From assembly GCA_913774665.1 (NCBI GenBank), contig CAJYHN010000012.1, positions 124,001 to 188,000 on the forward strand: a DNA stretch of 64,000 nt, read 5' to 3'. Below, piece by piece: positions 8,793 through 16,294 of the stretch. Positions within the stretch are counted from its first letter, which is position 1. The number at the start of each line of letters is the position of its first letter. The notes beneath the pieces are model-generated. The model was given only the letters and a program-made list of their open reading frames with translations, searched no databases and was not told the DNA's origin. The translations under genes were made by a program, and so were the position numbers. The stretch comes from an uncultured Microbacterium sp. (lineage in GTDB: Bacteria > Actinomycetota > Actinomycetes > Actinomycetales > Microbacteriaceae).

Positions 8793-9745
8793 GCCGCCTC
8801 CGCGATCGCGGCGGACGTTTCCTCGTCGCGCATCCACAGCGGGGCAATCACCGCGCGGATGCCGGCGGCTTCGACGTCCGGCGCAGACGCTGCATCCTCT
8901 TCGGCCAGCAGCCACGCGTCGAGTACACCGTCCGCCGACCGCGCGCCGTAGTGCCGGGCGACCGCCGACGCCGAGGTCTCGACCCCGATCGCGGTCAGGC
9001 ACACGTCGGCCATGCCCCGCACGACCCGCCCGCCGATGATCGGCGAGACGCCGACGACTCTCGCCGGCGTCCGCCGCACGGCATCCTGAATACCGGGAAC
9101 CGCCAGGATCGGACCGATCGACACGACGGGGTTCGACGGCGCGATCAGGACGACATCGGCCCCCGCGATCGCCTCGGCGACGCCCGGGGCGGGCACGGCA
9201 TCCGTGATCCCGGGGTTCTCGAAGGCGCGGGGCGTGAGCTTCGCGCGGTGGCGCGTCCACCACTCCTGGAAGTGCATCCGCTCGCCATCGTCGAGCAGCA
9301 CGTGGGTATCGACCTCGCTGTCGGTCATGGGGAGCATCCGGATGCCGAGCGGCCACCGCTGCGCCATGCGTGCGAGCACCTGAGTCGGCGTGAGTCCGTC
9401 GCGCAGCCACCCCGTGCGGGCCAGGTGCGTGCCGAGGTCGAGGTCGCCGAGGGTGAACCACGGCCAGCCCGCGCCCCAGGCCTGGAGCTCCTCGTTGACG
9501 CGCTCGGTGTCGCCCGCCCGACCCCAGCCGCGCTCGGTGTCGTTCACCCCCGCGAGGGCGTACGTGATCGAGTCGACGTCGGGCTGAAGCCGCACGCCCG
9601 AGAGCCACAGGTCGTCGCCCGTGTTGACGACGACGGTGGCCTCGGGAGCGCTCAGCCGGCGGAGGGCGGCACGGACACCGAGGGTGAATCTCGACCCCCC
9701 GACTCCACCGGCGAGCACGACGACACGGGGCTGGGGAGGAAGCAT
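8780..9745 (-). CDS. fbiA: 2-phospho-L-lactate transferase
   Basis: CofD/FbiA transfers the phospholactate or phosphoenolpyruvate moiety from its GDP-type donor to FO, forming F420-0 or dehydro-F420-0. The 321-residue protein starts MLPPQPRVVVLAGGVGGSRF, the glycine-rich nucleotide motif of the family. It continues with VVNTGDDLWLSGVRLQPD, APSNPVVSIGPILAV and GVSPIIGG, all typical CofD landmarks. A -10-like AAGACT ends 6 bp upstream of the ATG, suggesting a leaderless transcript. The ligase that adds glutamates (CofE/FbiB) is not in the window, so the F420 pathway is incomplete here. Confidence 0.93.
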   Translation of the reverse strand: MLPPQPRVVVLAGGVGGSRFTLGVRAALRRLSAPEATVVVNTGDDLWLSGVRLQPDVDSITYALAGVNDTERGWGRAGDTERVNEELQAWGAGWPWFTLGDLDLGTHLARTGWLRDGLTPTQVLARMAQRWPLGIRMLPMTDSEVDTHVLLDDGERMHFQEWWTRHRAKLTPRAFENPGITDAVPAPGVAEAIAGADVVLIAPSNPVVSIGPILAVPGIQDAVRRTPARVVGVSPIIGGRVVRGMADVCLTAIGVETSASAVARHYGARSADGVLDAWLLAEEDAASAPDVEAAGIRAVIAPLWMRDEETSAAIAEAALEA

Positions 9746-9835
9746 TCGTTCAGTCTTCCACCCGAGGTGGAGTGCGCGCCGTCGGTGTCACCGTGATCGC
9801 CTCGGGGTTACGATCACCTGGGTGAGGAGCCGTCC

Positions 9836-10042
9836 ATGAGCGAGGATCTCGGATGCCAGGTCTGCCTGACGCACTCCGGAAAGCCTTATCAACCGCGATT
9901 CGTCCTGGCCACGTCTCCGTCCGATCTCTTGTATCGGTGCGATTTCTGCCGGACGTGGTGGATCGGAACGCAGCGCTACCAGAACCCCATGTCGTCGGAT
10001 GCCGCCCGAGCGGCATTCCCCGAAGCGCGTCTAGACGGCTGA
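9836..10042 (+). CDS. small zinc-ribbon-like hypothetical protein
   Basis: A 68-residue protein, MSEDLGCQVCLTHSGKPYQPR, with two CxxC pairs (CQVC near residues 7-10 and CDFC near 35-38), the layout of a small zinc ribbon. A purine-rich GAGGAG lies just upstream of the ATG, and a TACGAT -10-like box lies 20 nt further up. It carries no membrane or signal sequence. It opens the accessory locus but has no recognisable functional link to it. Confidence 0.7.
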   Translation: MSEDLGCQVCLTHSGKPYQPRFVLATSPSDLLYRCDFCRTWWIGTQRYQNPMSSDAARAAFPEARLDG

Positions 10043-10126
10043 GCCGCCTCATTCCGGCGGCGCGAGCACGAACGGCGCGGAAATGAAAGTTCTCACATCT
10101 TTGACCCAGGTCATGGACTCGGGGAC

Positions 10127-10132
10127 TAGCAT
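10127..10132 (+). promoter_or_regulatory. -10 box at head of the toxin operon
   Basis: TAGCAT ends 7 nt before the GTG at 10140. A TTGACC at 10101-10106 could be the -35, although the 20-bp spacer is long. It is the most likely promoter for the genes from 10140 to 12557. Confidence 0.5.
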
Positions 10133-10139
10133 CGCCCGA

Positions 10140-10541
10140 GTGACAGACCTCTTCTCCTCTCGTGAAGCCGAGGCGGCGATCGCTCGGATCGAGCAGCAGG
10201 TGGCCGAAGCGCAGGTTCGGGCGACTCAAGCGCAGCAGGTGCAGGCGGACATCGACGCTGTTCGTGCGTCGGCGACTTCTCCGCGCCGCGAGGTCACGGT
10301 GACCGTCGATGCGGCGGGACGTCTGGCCGGTATCCGTCTCGCCGACGCCGCGTACGAACTGCGTCCTGACGCGTTGGAGCAGCTGATCGTCGAGACGGCG
10401 GGGCGTGCTCAGGTGCTGGCGGGTGAGCAGGCGTTGGAGATCACGCGGGTTGCGTTCGGCGCGGACTCTCCGATCGTCGGTCATCTCGCGGGTGAGCTCG
10501 ATCGTGAGCCGCCGTCGCAGCCGATGGGTTTCCGGGTCTGA
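10140..10541 (+). CDS. YbaB/EbfC-like protein of a type VII effector locus
   Basis: A 133-residue protein with an N-terminal coiled-coil-prone helix rich in Ala, Gln and Glu (about residues 8-45), followed by EVTVTVDAAGRLAGIRLAD and a helix ending AGRAQ. That order matches the YbaB/EbfC fold, which in actinobacteria is often encoded at the head of WXG100/ESX effector operons. I chose the GTG at 10140 because of the -10 box 7 nt before it; upstream in-frame ATGs at 10083 and 10113 would place the promoter inside the gene. It is 5 bp from the next gene and probably acts as a chaperone or partner of the effector, which is an inference from position. Confidence 0.75.
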   Translation: MTDLFSSREAEAAIARIEQQVAEAQVRATQAQQVQADIDAVRASATSPRREVTVTVDAAGRLAGIRLADAAYELRPDALEQLIVETAGRAQVLAGEQALEITRVAFGADSPIVGHLAGELDREPPSQPMGFRV

Positions 10542-10546
10542 CGCGC

Positions 10547-10861
10547 GTGGCCGACCGTATTGCCGTCGACTCCGAACTGATCGGCTCGCACGCCGCGCGG
10601 CTGAGTGCCGTGGCATCCGACATCTCCGTCGCCCGTGACGCCGGGTCGTCGGGCGGGCTGAACGCCGAGGCGTTCGGGGTGTTGTGTTCGTTCCTCGTGC
10701 CGCCTGCCACGATGGTGGCCGACGCCGCCCGGTCGTTGATCGGTGCCGCCGAAGACATGGTGCGCCGCTCCGCCACCGAGATCGTCGGGGTCGGAAGCGA
10801 CATGGACGCGTACGAGCAGAAGGTCCTCGAATCGATCCGTGCGTTGGAGACGGGTCTGTGA
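10547..10861 (+). CDS. EspC-like type VII secretion target
   Basis: A 104-residue helical protein beginning VADRIAVDSELIGSHAARLSAV. It resembles the EspC/type VII secretion-target family: an amphipathic helix, a turn, AFGVLCSFLVP, and a second long helix ending VGSDMDAYEQKVLESI. Such proteins pair with or escort larger ESX substrates. Its stop overlaps the GTG of the toxin gene (GTGA), so the two are translationally coupled. No ESX ATPase or membrane components are present in the window, so the secretion machine must be encoded elsewhere. Confidence 0.8.
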   Translation: MADRIAVDSELIGSHAARLSAVASDISVARDAGSSGGLNAEAFGVLCSFLVPPATMVADAARSLIGAAEDMVRRSATEIVGVGSDMDAYEQKVLESIRALETGL

Positions 10862-12207
10862 GTAATTCGCTCGTCGCAGGTCCCGTTGACACGGCGACCC
10901 CGTTCAGCGGGGCGGGGCTTCTGGATTCGGGGACGCAGTTGGCATCCGCGATCGAGTCCGGCAACTGGGTCGAAGGGGGTCTCGCGGCCTTCAGCACGGT
11001 CGTCGACACCGTCGCCACCGCCATCGACCCCCTCGGATCGCTCATCGCCGCCGGCCTCGGCTGGCTGATCGACCACTTCGAGCCCATCAAAGGCTGGTTC
11101 AACGACCTGACCGGAGACGCCGGCGCCGTCGCCGGGTTCTCCCAGACCTGGACCAACGTCCAAAATCAGCTCAACAGCTCCGCCGACTACCTCGACCGGG
11201 TCGTCAGCGACCTCGACGACATGGCCGGCGAAGCCATCGACGCCTACCGCCGCTTCCAAACCGACGCCGCCGCCCACATCCGCGCCTCCGGCCAATGGGC
11301 CGGCGCCATGGCCACCGGCCTGCAGATCGCCTCGACCATCGTCCAAGTCGTCCACGACCTCGTCCGCGACATCCTCTCCCAGCTCGTCGGATCCGCCATC
11401 TCGTGGGCCACCGAAGCCGTCGTCACCGTCGGCATCGCCACCCCCTGGATCATCTCCCAGGTCTCCTCCCGCGTCGCTAGCTGGACCGCCAAGATCAGCG
11501 GCAAACTCACCGGCCTGCTGCGCTCCTGCGGCAAGCTCGGCGACCTGCTGAGTGAGTTGCGGGCGCTGATGAGCAAGGGAGCCGGACTCCTCGGAAGCGT
11601 GCCGCGTCGGGCACCCCGCGACACCCCTCGTGCCGACGCCCCATCCACGCACCCGCATGAGCCGACCACCCCGCTTCCGGATCCGCCTCCCGTCGCCCGG
11701 AACCCATCGGATCATCTCGGGCCCTCGGAGGTGACGGACGCCACCCCAGGGCATTCGAACATCCCCGACTCTTATCAACGATTCGGCGACCTTTCCGAGT
11801 CAGAATTCGTCGACAAGTATTGGAACCCCGACAGCGTCAACTACGACAAATCGACCGGCGGATGGCGCTATCCACCGGACGATGGCTTCGATCTCTCGGC
11901 GGGAAAGACTCCGAAAGAAGTGAACCTCCCCGAGGGGTACGTCATGGATCGCTACGGCGAGCCCTACGGTCGGTACACCTCGCCCGCCGGGACGCCGTTC
12001 CCAGAGCGTGCGATTCCGCCCGACTCCGTGGGGCAGCCCTACTTTCAATACCGGGTGACCAAACCCTTCGACGAAGAATCCGGGATGCCGCGCGCCGGTG
12101 CAATCGCCCCGTGGTTCGAACAACCCGGTGGGGGCGTCCAGTACCACCTTCCCAAGCCTGTTCAATGGCTCGAGGAACACGGGTACCTTACGAAAGTCGA
12201 GAACTGA
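10858..12207 (+). CDS. polymorphic toxin with WXG-like N-terminus and C-terminal TNT domain
   Basis: A 449-residue secreted-toxin architecture. Residues 1-240 are long amphipathic helices with a WXG100-like stretch (QTWTNVQNQL near 96-105), used for type VII export. Residues about 250-300 are a Pro/Asp linker. Residues about 335-449 match the TNT (DUF4237) domain, the NAD+ glycohydrolase of M. tuberculosis CpnT: GWRYPPDDGF, DRYGEPYGRYTSPAGTPFPERA, IAPWFEQPGGGVQY and a final GYL. Q428 in GGGVQY corresponds to the catalytic Gln of TNT. By my memory-based alignment the position of its key His is Phe396 (PYFQY), so activity needs checking. The short gene immediately downstream is the likely immunity factor. 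Confidence 0.85.
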   Translation: MSNSLVAGPVDTATPFSGAGLLDSGTQLASAIESGNWVEGGLAAFSTVVDTVATAIDPLGSLIAAGLGWLIDHFEPIKGWFNDLTGDAGAVAGFSQTWTNVQNQLNSSADYLDRVVSDLDDMAGEAIDAYRRFQTDAAAHIRASGQWAGAMATGLQIASTIVQVVHDLVRDILSQLVGSAISWATEAVVTVGIATPWIISQVSSRVASWTAKISGKLTGLLRSCGKLGDLLSELRALMSKGAGLLGSVPRRAPRDTPRADAPSTHPHEPTTPLPDPPPVARNPSDHLGPSEVTDATPGHSNIPDSYQRFGDLSESEFVDKYWNPDSVNYDKSTGGWRYPPDDGFDLSAGKTPKEVNLPEGYVMDRYGEPYGRYTSPAGTPFPERAIPPDSVGQPYFQYRVTKPFDEESGMPRAGAIAPWFEQPGGGVQYHLPKPVQWLEEHGYLTKVEN

Positions 12208-12209
12208 GC

Positions 12210-12557
12210 ATGCAAGACCTGACCTTCGAGCAGCTATGTGGTGTGCTCCGTGAGGAGTTCGGATCCGCCCGCGTCTCGAGTCCGCAGCACCCGCGGGTGG
12301 GCGACGGCGATCCCGTGACGGGCGACCTCATTCTTCGAGAGGACGGGCCCTCCATGTTCCTCGTGGGTGCGCAAGATCGAGGACAGTGGACGGAACTCGC
12401 GCGATTCCCCTCTGAGTCCGAGGCGTGTGCGTACATTCTCGATCAGGTGCGGAAGAATCACCGTCCGGGGGTGCACCTGACTCCTGCGGAGAAGGCGGAA
12501 TCCGAACGCATCACTCGCGACTTCGACGAAGAGTTGCGGCGCACTCTGGGACTCTGA
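12210..12557 (+). CDS. candidate immunity protein for the TNT toxin
   Basis: A 115-residue acidic cytosolic protein starting 2 bp after the toxin stop, MQDLTFEQLCGVLREEFG. It lacks signal, membrane span or catalytic motif. It reads as a small alpha/beta domain (residues 1-80, with SMFLVGAQDRGQWTELARFPS in the middle) plus a charged C-terminal helix. Position directly behind a polymorphic toxin, size and charge fit an immunity protein that would bind and block the TNT domain. I see no clear sequence match to the M. tuberculosis antitoxin IFT. A fragment resembling its first 12 residues reappears at 13780. Confidence 0.65.
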   Translation: MQDLTFEQLCGVLREEFGSARVSSPQHPRVGDGDPVTGDLILREDGPSMFLVGAQDRGQWTELARFPSESEACAYILDQVRKNHRPGVHLTPAEKAESERITRDFDEELRRTLGL

Positions 12558-12736
12558 CGAAGACGCTGGACGAACCTGCGCGAGAGGCGTTCCGTCGTGT
12601 CGGCTCTCTCGTGGAGCCGACGCCACCCAGCGAATCGAGGACAATTCTGACGGAGGCCGAGCGTGTCGCCCACCTCACGCCACACCGGTCACGACGTCTC
12701 TGTCGGTCTCAACTATGCACACCCCAAGGAGGTGCC
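12558..12736 (+). other. open, coding-like interval without a start
   Basis: The frame of the next gene is open backwards through this interval, and the peptide around LDEPAREAFRRVGSLVEPTP looks protein-like. There is no start codon with a ribosome binding site here except a possible internal GTG. It may be a decayed 3' end of an older gene or simple chance in GC-rich DNA. Confidence 0.3.
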
Positions 12737-13252
12737 GTGAACGAACGGGACGTAATGGCACCGGGTCTGACACCCGAAGAGCAAGAGAAGACGATGCGCA
12801 ATCTCAAGCAGATGATGCGCCGCCAGGCCTCCGGGCAATTCCGCGATCGGCCGGCTATCCCCGGAAAGGCGGAGTCCATGCTCGATGGGATTTCTCGGGT
12901 CAGGGGCGCTGCTGGGGATCCCCAACCCTTCCCGGATGGATCCTTCGACGATGTCGAGCCGTCGAGCGGTGGGGACCGCGCGCGTCGACGCAGAACTGAC
13001 GAGCGTTCGGGGACGGCGACGACGGAGGATTTTGACGAAATAGCTCCGGGGCTGTCGGCTGAGGATCGAGCGAAATCTCAAGCCGCCATGGACAACCTGC
13101 GCCGTCGCCAGGCGGAAGGTGACTATAGGAGTCGGCCGAGCATTCCTGAGAAAGCCGACAGCATGCTCCCGGGCATCGTCGTAACGCGACCGGCGCCGGG
13201 ACCGGCCGAGCCCGTTGGCAACGACGAGTCGGGGGGTGAGGCGCATGGTTGA
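12737..13252 (+). CDS. hypothetical protein with two 45-residue internal repeats
   Basis: A 171-residue hydrophilic protein of unknown family. The GTG start has AAGGAGG 4 bp upstream. Residues 8-52 and 103-147 are two copies of one module, 23 of 45 positions identical, each beginning APGL and ending with the pattern RPxIPxKA(E/D)SMLxGI. The 50-residue spacer is Arg/Asp/Ser-rich and likely disordered. There is no signal peptide or membrane segment. The last 8 bp overlap the start of the following gene, implying coupled expression with it. A role as chaperone, adaptor or antitoxin for the neighbouring toxin-like proteins is possible but not demonstrated. Confidence 0.7.
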   Translation: MNERDVMAPGLTPEEQEKTMRNLKQMMRRQASGQFRDRPAIPGKAESMLDGISRVRGAAGDPQPFPDGSFDDVEPSSGGDRARRRRTDERSGTATTEDFDEIAPGLSAEDRAKSQAAMDNLRRRQAEGDYRSRPSIPEKADSMLPGIVVTRPAPGPAEPVGNDESGGEAHG

Positions 13253-13743
13253 CGCTGCCGAAGCTGCTCGTGCGTTTCTTCGCGCGCTCGAGCGGTTACC
13301 CGCGTACACGGGTGTCGTGTTCCACGGGCTCCCTTCCATCCCTCGGCTGGCACCGGCCCGGTGGACGCGGGGGGGTCACCGCGACCAGCAAAGACCCGCG
13401 TATCGCTACCGAAAACTTCTCGACACCCGCGGTTGCAGCGATCGTGAGCCGTACCGGGCGCGACCTAGGACAGTTCTCTGCCCACCCCGCCGAGCAAAAG
13501 ATCGTCCTCCCGCCCGCAGTCGTCCTCCTCGAGGTGGCCCGAACCTTCCTCCCGGACGGTCGGCCGGTGGTGATCATCGAGCAACTCGCCGAGCAGGATC
13601 CGTCCGCGTCGCTTCCACCGACGCTTGACGCGCTCGTCGACCATGTGCGCCAGAGGCTCCAGAGCGGGCTGAAGGCTCGGGAAGCACCCATCACCACACG
13701 GGGAAAGCTCGTCGAACAATTCTTCTTTCTCGACGAAGAGTGA
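13245..13743 (+). pseudogene. ART-fold-like protein interrupted by a frameshift in a G7 run
   Basis: From the ATG at 13245 one frame gives MVDAAEAARAFLRALERLP then AYTGVVFHGLP. From about 13376 the coherent frame is +1: VTATSKDPRIATENFS, FSAHPAEQKIVLPP, then a helical C-terminus ending at 13743. The switch falls on seven consecutive G at 13369-13375; removing one G joins them into a protein of about 165 residues. The joined order resembles ADP-ribosyltransferase folds (an R-G strand, an STS strand, an ExE strand), but the three sites read FHG, TATS and EQK, so catalytic Arg and Glu look absent. It may be a pseudogene, a slippage-controlled gene or a sequencing error. It overlaps the repeat protein by 8 bp. 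Confidence 0.6.
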
Positions 13744-13779
13744 CGACTACCGTGCTTTCAAGGACATCACGGAGCCGCG

Positions 13780-13890
13780 GTGAGCATTCAAGACGTGCCC
13801 GTCGAGCACCTTTGCGGGCTGAGCGCTCGAAGGAGACGTCTGTCCGACGTCGGCGGAGAGGAAATTGAGGACGACGAAGATCTGAAATCA
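13780..13890 (+). pseudogene. possible immunity-gene remnant
   Basis: From a GTG at 13780 the peptide IQDVPVEHLCGL parallels QDLTFEQLCGVL at the start of the 12210 immunity candidate, and 27 of 36 nucleotides in the matching stretch (13786-13821 against 12210-12245) are identical. After that the similarity ends and the frame becomes Arg-rich. It looks like the 5' stump of a duplicated immunity gene. The evidence is short, so this is tentative. Confidence 0.35.
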
Positions 13891-13942
13891 CGCATGTGGA
13901 AGAGTCGGAATCCTCCCCGTTCTGAACCGCTGGAAGGACACC

Positions 13943-14212
13943 ATGTCCCTCGACACCGCCCTCACCGCCTACATCTGGGCCGACGGCTCCGCCGTCCCCG
14001 GCCGGCATCCCGAGTCCGTCGCCGACCGAGCCTCGCGCACGCGCGTCGAGGGCCTGATCGAACGGATGGATGCCATCACCCCCGGCGACGACGCGACGGA
14101 CCTGACCGCGTGGGCTGACCGCACCATCCGCGCACTCGTTGCAGAGCGCGATGACGTGGGCGAAGCCGGCATCCGGGCCCTTTCTGCTCTCCTCAGCTGG
14201 ACGTGGCGCTGA
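13943..14212 (+). CDS. small hypothetical protein
   Basis: An 89-residue acidic, helical protein starting MSLDTALTAYIWADGSAVPG, with GGAAGGA 6 bp before the ATG. It has no membrane segment and no recognised motif. It may belong to the toxin locus as another immunity or accessory protein, but only its position and size suggest this. Confidence 0.6.
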   Translation: MSLDTALTAYIWADGSAVPGRHPESVADRASRTRVEGLIERMDAITPGDDATDLTAWADRTIRALVAERDDVGEAGIRALSALLSWTWR

Positions 14213-14484
14213 TCTCAGGCCTGACCACGCGGGCACGGCTGCCAGGTCGCGCGACGGCGCCGAGGTGCCGTCGACGTCGGCCACCACGCCACGAGTCTCG
14301 AGAACAGCTGCGAGACGGTGGACGGCGCGGGGCGTGCGGGGAGCATGCCTCCAGCCTTCCGGCCGGACCTGCCCCGCGCATCATCGCAAAGGACGAAACG
14401 TATCCATCGCGAGGATGATGGCGGAGGCCGATGAGGGGTTCCGAGCAATGCCGCACGGGAGTCCGGCGACGGGTCGTGCGCGCT
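14213..14484. other. gene-free interval
   Basis: No reading frame here has both a convincing start and coherent composition, and I see no strong hairpin or repeat. Its position between remnants suggests decayed sequence. Confidence 0.4.
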
Positions 14485-14770
14485 TCAATCGCAGCGCAGT
14501 TCTCCCGACAGCGTCGCCGCGTACTTCGCTGCGTCGTCCTGGGACACATCGAAGCCGTCGTCCGGCGTCCACCCCGCCACCACGGCCACCTCACCCGAGC
14601 TCTGCCCCACACGGACAAGACCGTCGGCGATCGTGACGTCGACGTCGTCGGATTGGAACGCGACGATCGACGAGGCAGGAGTGAGCGCTCCCCGCCTGTT
14701 GCGCGTACTCATCGAAGGCGCTCGCCTGACGGTCGAGAGCGTCCGGCGCCAACCAGAGAATATCTGTCAC
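14485..14770 (-). pseudogene. small hypothetical gene broken by a frameshift
   Basis: From a GTG at 14770 the peptide VTDILWLAPDALDRQASAFDEYAQQA looks genuine. After a GGGG run near 14690 the coherent frame shifts by one, continuing ALTPASSIVAFQSDDVDVTIADG and VAGWTPDDGFDVSQDDAAKYA to the stop at 14485. Joined, it would be about 94 residues, acidic and of unknown family. The downstream part alone could also start at an ATG at 14712. It is the second G-run frameshift in this locus. Confidence 0.45.
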
Positions 14771-14850
14771 GTGTACGCCCTGCCGTAGACGATAACAACG
14801 CGCCGTGCGGGGAGTCTCGGAGCCGGCGGCCCTTGACTCTCGGGCTTCCG

Positions 14851-16191
14851 CTATTGCGCGAGCAGCGTCGGATCCAGCGCCTCCGCAGCCGCCTTCGCCG
14901 CGACCGGCAGCGCCTCGAGCACGCGGTCGAGAGCGACGTCGTCGTGGGCGGCGGTGAGGAACCAGGCCTCGAACACGCTCGGGGGCAGCGAGACACCGGC
15001 ATCCAGCATCGCGTGGAAGAACGGGGCGTACCGATACGACTGCTGCGTGAGCGCCGTGGCGTAGTCGAGCGGCACCTCGGGCAGGAACACGACACCGAAC
15101 AGCGAGCCCGCGCGCGGCACGGCGTGCACGACCCCCTCGGCCGTGAGCGCGGCATCCAGCGCCTCCGACACCTGAACCGCCGCGGCGTCGACCGCCGCGT
15201 AGACCTCGGGAGTCGCGAGCCGCAGCGTCGCGAGCCCCGCGGCCACCGAGAGCGGGTTCCCCGACAGCGTTCCCGCCTGGTACACCGGGCCGAGGGGCGC
15301 GAGGTGATCCATGATCTCGGCGCGACCGGCGAGCGCCGCGAGCGGCATGCCGCCGCCGATGACCTTGCCGTAGGTGAGGATGTCGGGCAGGTAGCGCTCG
15401 CCCTGCGACGCCTGCAGACCCCAGAACCCGGCCGGGTGCACGCGGAATCCGGTGAGCACCTCATCCATGATCAGCAGCGCGCCGTGGCTGTGCGCGATGT
15501 CGGCCAGCGCCGCATTGAACCCGGGGAGCGGCGGGACGACGCCCATGTTCGCGGATGCCGCCTCGACGATGATCGCGGCGATGTTCTCGCCGTGCACCTC
15601 GAACACCTCGCGCACCGCGTCGAGGTCGTTGTAAGGCAGCACGAGCGTCTGCGCGGCGATCGGCGCGGGAACGCCCGCCGAGCCGGGCAGCGCGAGCGTG
15701 GCGACACCGGAACCGGCCGCCGCCAACAGCCCGTCGGAGTGCCCGTGGTAGTGCCCGGCGAACTTGATGAGCAGATCGCGACCGGTGACGCCGCGCGCAA
15801 GTCGGATCGCGGTCATCGTCGCCTCGGTGCCGGTCGACACCAGTCGCACCTTCTCAATCGGCTTCAGGTCGCCGACCTGCACGCGCTGCGCGACGAGGTC
15901 GGCGAGTTCGACCTCGGCTCCCGTGGGCGCACCGAAAGACAGACCCCGGGATGCCGCCGACTGCACCGCCCCGACCACCTCGGGGTGCGCGTGGCCGAGC
16001 AGGGCCGGACCCCATGAGGCGACGAGGTCGACGTATTCGCGACCCGCGGCATCCGTGATCCGCGGCCCGGACGCGGACTGCACGAACCGCGGCGTGCCGC
16101 CCACGGAGCCGTACGCGCGCACGGGCGAGTTGACTCCGCCCGGGATGACGTCCTTGGCGCGGGCGAACCACTGGTCGTTGAGATCGGTCAT
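14851..16191 (-). CDS. hemL: glutamate-1-semialdehyde 2,1-aminomutase
   Basis: PLP enzyme that converts glutamate-1-semialdehyde to 5-aminolevulinate, the second step of the C5 heme route started by HemA. The 446-residue protein has the standard length. K276 in [12 protein letters not shown] is the PLP lysine, preceded by the aspartate of [10 protein letters not shown] and the SNMG-type loop [11 protein letters not shown]; the gatekeeper region [11 protein letters not shown] is near 146-156. AGGAGG stands 6 bp before the ATG. It is the last gene of the minus-strand heme cluster, separated from hemB by about 100 bp that holds a large hairpin. Confidence 0.96.
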   Translation of the reverse strand: MTDLNDQWFARAKDVIPGGVNSPVRAYGSVGGTPRFVQSASGPRITDAAGREYVDLVASWGPALLGHAHPEVVGAVQSAASRGLSFGAPTGAEVELADLVAQRVQVGDLKPIEKVRLVSTGTEATMTAIRLARGVTGRDLLIKFAGHYHGHSDGLLAAAGSGVATLALPGSAGVPAPIAAQTLVLPYNDLDAVREVFEVHGENIAAIIVEAASANMGVVPPLPGFNAALADIAHSHGALLIMDEVLTGFRVHPAGFWGLQASQGERYLPDILTYGKVIGGGMPLAALAGRAEIMDHLAPLGPVYQAGTLSGNPLSVAAGLATLRLATPEVYAAVDAAAVQVSEALDAALTAEGVVHAVPRAGSLFGVVFLPEVPLDYATALTQQSYRYAPFFHAMLDAGVSLPPSVFEAWFLTAAHDDVALDRVLEALPVAAKAAAEALDPTLLAQ

Positions 16192-16218
16192 GAATCCATC
16201 CTCCTAGAGGCCCCCTGT

Positions 16219-16277
16219 GTGAGGGGTCGAAAAGTGTCGCTTCGGCGCCGTCCAGGCGACGAAAAGTGACCCCTCAC
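16219..16277. promoter_or_regulatory. nested hairpin between hemB and hemL
   Basis: A perfect 10-bp inverted repeat, GTGAGGGGTC at 16219-16228 and GACCCCTCAC at 16268-16277, encloses a second pair, GTCGC at 16236-16240 and GCGAC at 16256-16260. The word CGAAAAGTG also occurs twice inside. It may terminate or attenuate transcription between hemB and hemL, or be a protein site controlling hemL separately. Confidence 0.5.
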
Positions 16278-16294
16278 GCGTGAGAGGAGACGGG

